DNA of 64,000 bases, taken from NCBI GenBank assembly GCA_035048485.1, contig CM068583.1:42701542-42765541 (forward strand). The letters run 5' to 3'. Positions 57,513-64,000 of this stretch are shown here, one piece after another. The translations under genes were made by a program, and so were the position numbers. The notes beneath the pieces are model-generated. The model made no database searches, had not been told where the DNA came from, and was given only the letters and a program-made list of their open reading frames with translations. Source of the DNA: Pteria penguin (taxonomy: Eukaryota > Mollusca > Bivalvia > Pterioida > Pteriidae). Each line of letters begins with the position of its first letter. Position 1 is the first letter of the stretch.

Positions 57513-59520
57513 TAGGAAAATGAAAGATGGCCCCTGTCACTCGCACGTGTATACTCGTCGTTTAAAATTTCACTTCTGTACTGTATTCGTCTTTGTTAAA
57601 ATGAGTGCAGAGACGGGCAACGTAAAATCGAACTCGGACTTTAACAATAATTGAATACAATGGTGTATGTGCACCTTTCTTTTGTTATTCTCTCGTACAA
57701 TTTTGTCGAGTGATATGCGTTCGTGCGTTACGTCCATAATGTGTACACGCAAGAAATGCAGATCTTGTATAGACCACAGTGTCTGGGCATCGCCACTAAG
57801 CCTCCCAACCTGCCCAATTATATCTAAATACAGATATCCACAATGAAATAAATTTTTTAAAAATTTCAACATAGTTATCTCAGAATCAAATATAAATTTA
57901 CCGAAAATATCAACGCAAATCTTTAAAACTACAAATAACTCGCCGACAATGGCATTCCCTTGTAAAGGGGTTCTTATGTACGAAGACTATTTCCAGGTGG
58001 GACCGGACGTTCTGTGTTGGCTGATCAACACTCTTATCTTTCACAGAACGCCACATGGACATCCCATTAAAGTCATTGTTATGTCGTCATTCCATTGTCT
58101 CTACCGTCCGCAATTCAATAAAAAATGTGACCAGATGTCATGAAACCGTCTAATATTCTAATTTAATAATCCGGCTGATATGTTACCGGAGTCGAGTGTT
58201 TGAAAATTCTACAGTCACGTGACATTTCAAAGGACTCTCTTTCTTTTTTTCTGAGTTTTATCAGAGACTCTGAATATATCATTATATCTCTTTGTTTTAT
58301 GTATATCTTAGATAGTTCGTTATGAAAAATATCATACTGTTTCGGCCCTATACGGTCCACATACAGTCTGATTTTTTTTTTCAGAACGACCTATCTTTGG
58401 CATACAACCATTATTGACTGAGCAAGGTTCTGGTTCCCCTTGTCCAAACTTCAGTCTGTTTCTCTGCTTCACCTCAAGTAGATCTGCATGGTTTCGGAAA
58501 ACCAATATCTTGCTTATGTCCTTAATGCGATACTTTATCTGTAAAATATGTTACGAGATTCAGGGTTCCACATTACATACTGGTGTTTACTATGATGTAT
58601 TACGCTGGGATCCGCCGTATATTTGGGTAGAAATAGTCACGTAATGGCTGACGGTAGAGCCCGGTTTCAAAACCTCTTCTTTTAGATATTATGAGGTCGC
58701 AATAAGGATTAAACGTTGGCATTTGATTATCAATTTACATAAATCGGTAGAAATTATTCAATAAATCGGTTAATAACTTACATAAACTTAAAAAAAAATT
58801 AAAATTAACCGAACAAGCGAACTGGATTCAGACAGTACCGGCACATTTTTGCACTAAAATGATCATAACATTCTTATAGTTGGTACCGATTATGAATCAT
58901 ATCAACACAACATTTTTGCAAATGAACGATGATAAAAATGTTAATTTTAGTCTTCGATGTATTGCGTTCTTATTGTTGTCTAGAAACATGACAGCATATA
59001 TTACTTTTTTCTCTTTTCCTTCTTATCCCTTTGTAAATATTCATCAAATTGAAGTACGCAATGTGTAAAGGTATTCACATAATTTTACATTACATTCCGT
59101 TGTTGTGGTACGCCCTCGATCGACCTTCTGTGACAATTTGTAAAACACAACAACTCCCGTTTTCGTTCTTGTTTTTTTTAATCGGGATTGGATACTGTGG
59201 AATTATGCTCAATAATTTCTCTAAACTATAATTGTTGTAAAGAAAACATATCAACCACTTGTATACGGGAAGGGATTGTTTACAAGTACAAATACGGGAA
59301 ACCTTACCTCGCCCACAGACACTGTTTTGCATGACGAGTGCCGTTTTGAAAGCTAACCCTCATTATATCGTCTCATTCCCATTTCCCCTAAGGTACGAAA
59401 TGACAGTCAGAATGCAGCCGATTCAACCAGTATTTCCTACAAGTTTCGATGATAATCAAAGGAAAATGAAGCACCAGCATGTAAAACAATGTCTAACCTT
59501 TTGACTTCTGTCCTCAAAAT
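57513..59520. other. Unique stretch after the satellite, no gene assigned
   Basis: No recognised domain. The longest frames are a 100-residue one on the minus strand (57872-57570, containing LDIIGQVGRLSGDAQTLWSI) and a 64-residue one on the plus strand (57949-58143). Neither has a convincing splice context or known motif. They remain possible lineage-specific exons at low confidence. Confidence 0.3.
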
Positions 59521-59827
59521 TTCATTCAAGCATGTTTAGAAGCGCCAGCAAACACAAATTCGAACAGTACAGCTCGCGGACAGTTTACTCGCCAGCAATC
59601 TGTTCAGGTTTATTTATAGAAAAGAAAACAACAAAAAACTTAACATTAAATCTTTATTCCATTTTGGCTTTAATATCCCTTTTTATAAAGATCTTGGCAA
59701 TCTTGTTGTGATACCGATCTCTTCTTTTACACCCTGCCAAGGTTGTATCAACATGGCGAGCAAACTGTCCGCGAGTTGTGCCGTTCGAATTTGCGTTTGT
59801 TGGGGCTTTTAAACATGTTTGAATGAA
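59521..59827. mobile_element. Inverted-repeat element with 73-bp arms
   Basis: Left arm ttcattcaagcatgtttaga ... agctcgcggacagtttactc gcca (59521-59594); right arm is its inverse (59755-59827) with about 85-90% match. A spacer of about 160 bp lies between them. No direct flank duplication was identified. Non-autonomous MITE-like. Confidence 0.82.
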
Positions 59828-60463
59828 AGTTGTATACCCTACCATTCCGTATAATTTCAAAAATTAGGGCATGTAAAACAAAAACTGTATTTTTCTCATA
59901 TGGCTGCAGTTATTAACTTTGTGTTAATTACATTTTTGTTGCTTCAAACCCTCGGAGATATCAAAATAAACAGAAAATATTTCGTAAATAAATCGGGTAT
60001 TTGATCACAACATTTGCAAGGTTCCTTTTAAAATATGTTTTAGGCTTATACATATATTCAAAACAATTTAGAATATATTTACCTATAATATGCACTGTAC
60101 TAGGGAACAAAGTGTATACAGCTTTAATTATCATTGGAACTTGTATGAAATACTGGTAAAAGCAGCTGCATTCTGGCTGTCATCTCTTACCTTTGGGGAA
60201 AGGGGAACGAGACGATATAGGGGGAGGGGGTTAAAAAGCACTCTTCATGTAACACAGTACCTGTGCCTCGCCTTACATCGACACCTGTGGGTCGATCGTT
60301 AGTGCTAAGGTAAGTAAAAATTTAGTACAGAAATATATACTGTGTACTAATAATTAATAAAAATTCTTCCACTGAAAATCATTCATATAATAGTAAATGC
60401 TTTCCATTCGTTATAAACTACTGACGACTACAGAACGATCCATTTAATTACTTCAGTCAAACA
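59828..60463. other. AT-rich non-coding stretch
   Basis: Nothing supportable beyond a G-rich patch near 60195-60235 (ggggaaaggggaacg, aggggga). Confidence 0.35.
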
Positions 60464-60585
60464 CACAGGTGCTCGTTTTCATATAAACAACGGCTCCGTC
60501 CCTGTAAAATAAAATAAGTACGAGACGGAGACGTACAGTGGTGTACAGGGGCGGAGCCGTTGTTTATATGAAAACGAGCACCTGT
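60464..60585. mobile_element. Short near-perfect hairpin MITE with 9-bp target duplication
   Basis: Arms of about 41 bp, acaggtgctcgttttcatat, aaacaacggctccgtccctg, ta and its inverse at 60545-60585, match almost perfectly. The 9-bp direct repeat agtcaaaca lies directly outside (60455-60463 and 60586-60594). Arm identity and the intact duplication indicate a recent insertion; 9 bp points to a MULE-type mobiliser. Confidence 0.88.
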
Positions 60586-61194
60586 AGTCAAACATACAGC
60601 AAAAGTATATCACACACGTATGTAAGCATATCGCCCTCTGTATTATTATTTACACCTGACCGATACGATACGAGCCAAACCGTATCACAATGTAATAACT
60701 TTTACACATTCAGACAATACCTAACAGTTACACAGAATAATAGGCATTAAAGTTCACATACAACCTAAAATGGTGTACTTACCCGTCGTACGTAGAAACA
60801 ATTTGGTTTACTTTGATTCTATTTATATATATAGATGTGAATAGTAAACGTCACATGCAGGGGGCCCAAAAGGGATTGTCAACAATTGAAACAGGAAGTA
60901 AATTGTACATACAGTTGTCGTCCCACCTAGCAAATATTTTGAATTTTTGTATTCTTGAGTTAGGTAAAAAAAAAGTATATTGATTAGGAGGGAATCGGGT
61001 ATGTAAAAATTATAGTATTTATACAGTAATAATCACTGATAAATGGTCATGTGTTCACTTTAAATAACAAAAATTTACAGTTAGAAAAGACAGTATTGTG
61101 AGAATCTTAGTCACTATATACAGTTATTCGTCCACAGACGAAGTCACAAGTTAAAGTTACATTCTGATAAAGTACTAAGATAGAACAAATATAT

Positions 61195-62600
61195 CAGGGA
61201 CGTATATATCTAAAGGGATATGCAACTACCCCCCTGCCCAATCGTAGCCTCATTTTAAATGTGTTGAAAAAGTTGCGCGTGCGCATTAATTATTCTGCTA
61301 TTTCGGACATTAAACAATCCAACAAAATGACAATTCACACCAGTACAATGCAATATAACGTATCTATTTTAAAATTATGCAATAAAATTTTACTTATCAA
61401 TTATGTCATTTATGAGTATTTAAAATAACCACTTAAAGCTATATGTTTACTTCATAAGGCGGTGTTAAATGGGACGTATAGAACTATCCCTGGTGTTAAT
61501 TAATATATGACGACATTACGTAACGGCTTTGATTGGTTTGTTGTTTTAACGATTACATGTAATACCCAGGTGAATATCTGGGGAAGGTATTGTTATTTTA
61601 TTTCATATATTTGCCTATTTAGTGAGTTAAACACTATATTTTACTGAATGTGCATTTATGTACATAATTGGAAAATAATAAAACTTTAATGTCACAATCC
61701 ATGATCTACTGCCCGGAATCCACTGTCCACAGAAAACCTGCAAATATATATAAAAAAATCAGTAATATAATTATTTTAATATTCATTTTCACACCTTATT
61801 TCATTTTAATAATTTTTTTTGTTTACAATGAGACATTAATCATTAATAATGACCCCTTTTATTTCATTAAATGGACTAAACACTATATTTCCTCTGTGCT
61901 TGAAATCATTACTGAGCCCGTCTTGGACGTACATATTTGCCTTAATCCCTTTAATGAAAATATAGATCGAAAAACCATGATCCGATCGGTGTTTAGTATG
62001 ATAATATAAATCAGAAAAACATCACATGAAAAAAGTTATCGACGCGTTAAGGAGGAGTTTCATGTAAAAGTCGGGCTATTGATACAACAACAGAAACGGG
62101 TAGACCCATACCTTTGTTATATATTATCGTTATAGTAATCGCATGCAGAATAAGCATTTCGAAATATTATTTTTTTCTAAGTCACAATACTTTCGTTTTC
62201 ATTGTGTTGTATTCACATTCACGTTTACAAGGGTTTATATCACTTATTTTCGGTTGCTGTTATGCTGCTTATTTTTAACATGTACTCCACGACTGGCACG
62301 AGAGGCCCGCAGAGAGGTTTCTTTGAACACTAAAAACAATGGTCCATTTTAACTTTACAAGAAGCAAACAATTTCAAACATTAAACTCACCTTAATTTAA
62401 GGATACAGCATTAACGATCTCTTCTGAATCAATCTGATTATTGTTCTATGAAGACAACAACTTTCTCAGGCCACGAATAAGGAAAAATATGGCGGACATT
62501 TCTTATCGCGCATGCGCAACTTTTTCAACACATTTAAAACGAGGCTATGCTAGGATAGCGGGGTAGTTGCATATCCCTTTTAGATATATATACGTCCCTG
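61195..62600. mobile_element. 1.4-kb DNA element with about 95-bp CAGGGACGTATATAT inverted ends
   Basis: The left end cagggacgtatatatctaaa, gggatatgcaactacccccc continues to aagttgcgcgtgcgc (about 61290). The right end is its inverse (about 62505-62600) with about 85% match. The 7-bp direct repeat aatatat flanks both sides (61188-61194 and 62601-62607). A relic end is present at 4545. Inside, a plus-strand frame at 61668-62009 would give 113 residues, with a hydrophobic stretch (NIIILIFIFTPYFILIIFFV) and then a more ordinary sequence. No transposase motif is seen. Confidence 0.82.
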
Positions 62601-63408
62601 AATATATGTACATTTTGTCTCCTTCTTAGAAATCCGTTATTTGCGAGAATTCGCAAAAATGGTTATCTTGTATCAAAAAGTAGTATGTTTTTGATAATGT
62701 CCCTGCTGTTGTTGATTGTAAACGAACAAATTTAGAATAATGCAATCAAACAAATGTTAATAGCATGCCAGAGTCATAGATTACTTTCAATAGTCTATGT
62801 CTCTGATAGATAAGTTTCAACTGTTGAATGCAATCCTCCTTTTCCTATTGAAACCATCGGGAGAGGGGATTAACTTAAAGGGGATTTTGAGTACGGACGT
62901 GCGGCTGGAGTCGCCGGCACTCTACCGTTACCCATTCATATATTGAGCGAAGTGTAAAAATATACCCATTCAAAGACTGACAAATAGTGATGACGTATTC
63001 CACATAAATTTTGCGTAATATGCAATAAAAGGTGACACCAGAAATAAATTTCCCTATTAATTACCATAAACAGGCTTGCTATCAGTTTCTGCATTTTGAA
63101 CAGATTCTAGTGCAAAAATGTCTTCTAAAGTAATCCCCACATACGTTTTACCTGTTCATATATTTTGTGATTAGAAAGATGTCCACTGATATAAAATGGA
63201 AAATGATATATATACCCATTAATATATTGGGTGGCCTTAAAAGTATACCCCATTCCAACCGCACGTCTGTATATACCTTTATATAGGAAGTTACCCCTCC
63301 CCCTGTGATGTAAACAAGTAGATGGTATATCATTTGGAGAAATCACCGTCAAAGTTTTTACGTAATGTTAATGAAATTTGAGATGAATTCCACTACGTCA
63401 TTGTGCTC
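62601..63408. other. Unique stretch with a tandem phrase
   Basis: No gene recognised. The phrase tacccattcatatattgagc (62931) recurs diverged as tacccattaatatattgggt (63213), so a weak duplicated unit of about 280 bp may be present. Confidence 0.35.
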
Positions 63409-63417
63409 CACTGATAT

Positions 63418-63529
63418 TAGTCCGAGATTCTCTGCCCTTCTCCTTCTTTTGATATCGGTGATTTGTGCCGGGAGAGGCCCATAAACCGCCGATATCAAAG
63501 GTGGGAGAAGGGCAGAGAATCTCGAACTA
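63418..63529. mobile_element. 112-bp TAGTCCGAG hairpin MITE with perfect 9-bp target duplication
   Basis: Arms tagtccgagattctctgccc, ttctccttcttttgatatcg and the inverse ccgatatcaaaggtgggaga, agggcagagaatctcgaact, a. The 9-bp repeat cactgatat lies immediately outside both ends (63409-63417 and 63530-63538). A half copy is at 33751. The terminus TAGTCCGA is shared with the unrelated-bodied element at 43421-43541. Confidence 0.9.
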
Positions 63530-63627
63530 CACTGATATGAGAAGTGCCGCTTTATTGATAGATAATTTATCAGTTAATGAATGGCAAATTAAACAAAGCA
63601 TAATATAAACTATAACCTTATAATCAG

Positions 63628-63787
63628 CAGTGGCGGATCCAGGATCTCCGAAAAGGGGTGGGGAAACGTGAAAGTCAAGTATTACAGAAACTACTAGGCC
63701 ATTTCGAGTGCCGAATCTGGAGTTTTACATGTAAATATGTGGCGAAAAGGGGGGACGCCGCCCCCTCCCCCTCTAAATCCGCTACTG
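63628..63787. mobile_element. MITE with CAGTGGCGGAT ends, copy 2
   Basis: Left end cagtggcggatccaggatct; right end ctctaaatccgctactg. The inner phrase tacatgtaaatatgtggcga, aaaggggg is shared, inverted, with copy 1 at 27892-28030. The flanks share atca. Confidence 0.72.
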
Positions 63788-64000
63788 ATCACAGTCAGAT
63801 GTGAAATCTGAAATATGGGCCGAATGGGAATACGGAACATTCTCTACCCAGAGTTCCGTGCGCTAAACAAGAGTAAGGAGCGATAACTCTGGGTTGAGAA
63901 TGAATACGGAATTCTATTGGCTAGGTGGGAATGAACTTATATCGGACACGTAGCTCGAAATACCTGTGTTGCCCTTTTCCTGTTGCATTTGTGGAATGTC
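63788..64000. other. Window end, no gene
   Basis: A small inverted pair (cgaatgggaatacggaacat, tctctacccagagtt against aactctgggttgagaatgaa, tacggaattc) spans about 63820-63915 and may be another hairpin element. Confidence 0.4.

Noticed and set aside
57570..57872. 100-residue minus-strand frame with ordinary composition
   Set aside because: No recognisable domain, splice signal or neighbouring exon. Length is possible by chance, so it is mentioned only in the gap entry.
62143..62352. 69-residue frame inside the TIR element
   Set aside because: Compositionally AT-driven with no motif. The 113-residue frame is the only one worth testing in that element.

Overview
This window is eukaryotic, intron-rich and AT-rich. 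It most likely comes from a bivalve mollusc. Three things point there: the dominant interspersed repeat, which starts AGCTCACCTGAGCCGAAGG and ends GGCCCACTTGGGCCTCTTG and which I know from many bivalve assemblies; tRNA-derived SINEs of the type common in molluscs; and a spliced invertebrate-type sarcoplasmic calcium-binding protein/calexcitin gene. The species cannot be read from the sequence.

Only three genes can be built with consistent splice sites and phase. (1) A plus-strand gene at 5060-11390 with five coding exons gives about 220 residues: an RRM-like RNA-binding fold followed by a basic, charged C-terminal tail. (2) A minus-strand gene at 29650-15845 with six coding exons gives 209 residues: a sarcoplasmic calcium-binding protein/calexcitin-like EF-hand protein. 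Its large introns hold a minisatellite, a foldback transposon, a hAT-like MITE and a complete but decayed 4-kb hAT element. (3) A minus-strand gene at 48472-47062 with two coding exons gives 190 residues: an extremely Cys-rich N-terminal domain with a low-complexity tail, which I could not assign to a family. Genes 2 and 3 both have a splice acceptor just upstream of the start codon, so their first exons are probably non-coding and lie further upstream.

Almost everything else is repetitive. Layout: 1-2916 bivalve interspersed repeat; 2917-5059 mostly unique; 5060-11390 RRM gene with repeats in its introns; 11683-13596 repeats; 15014-15425 repeat; 15845-29682 EF-hand gene; 27892-28525 MITEs inside its first intron; 31665-34740 minisatellite, mollusc repeats and a cluster of MITEs; 36153-37540 MITE and 41-bp minisatellite; 38353-38428 AT microsatellite; 39130-40661 foldback element; 41085-42030 45-bp minisatellite; 43421-46917 MITE, RecQ-helicase relic, foldback element and inverted repeat copy; 47062-48488 Cys-rich gene with two inverted SINEs in its intron; 48808-57512 an 8.7-kb array of a 50-bp minisatellite with nested higher-order duplications; 59521-63787 a series of palindromic MITEs and a 1.4-kb TIR element.

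The most distinctive signals are: foldback DNA elements whose terminal inverted repeats are built from short palindromic or tandem sub-repeats (19853-21015, 39130-40661, 44524-45235); very short TAGTCCGA-ended elements with clear 9-bp target duplications; the hierarchical 50-bp satellite just upstream of the Cys-rich gene; and the Cys-rich gene itself. The genes do not form an obvious functional unit. No operon, CRISPR array, rRNA gene or convincing functional tRNA gene was seen.
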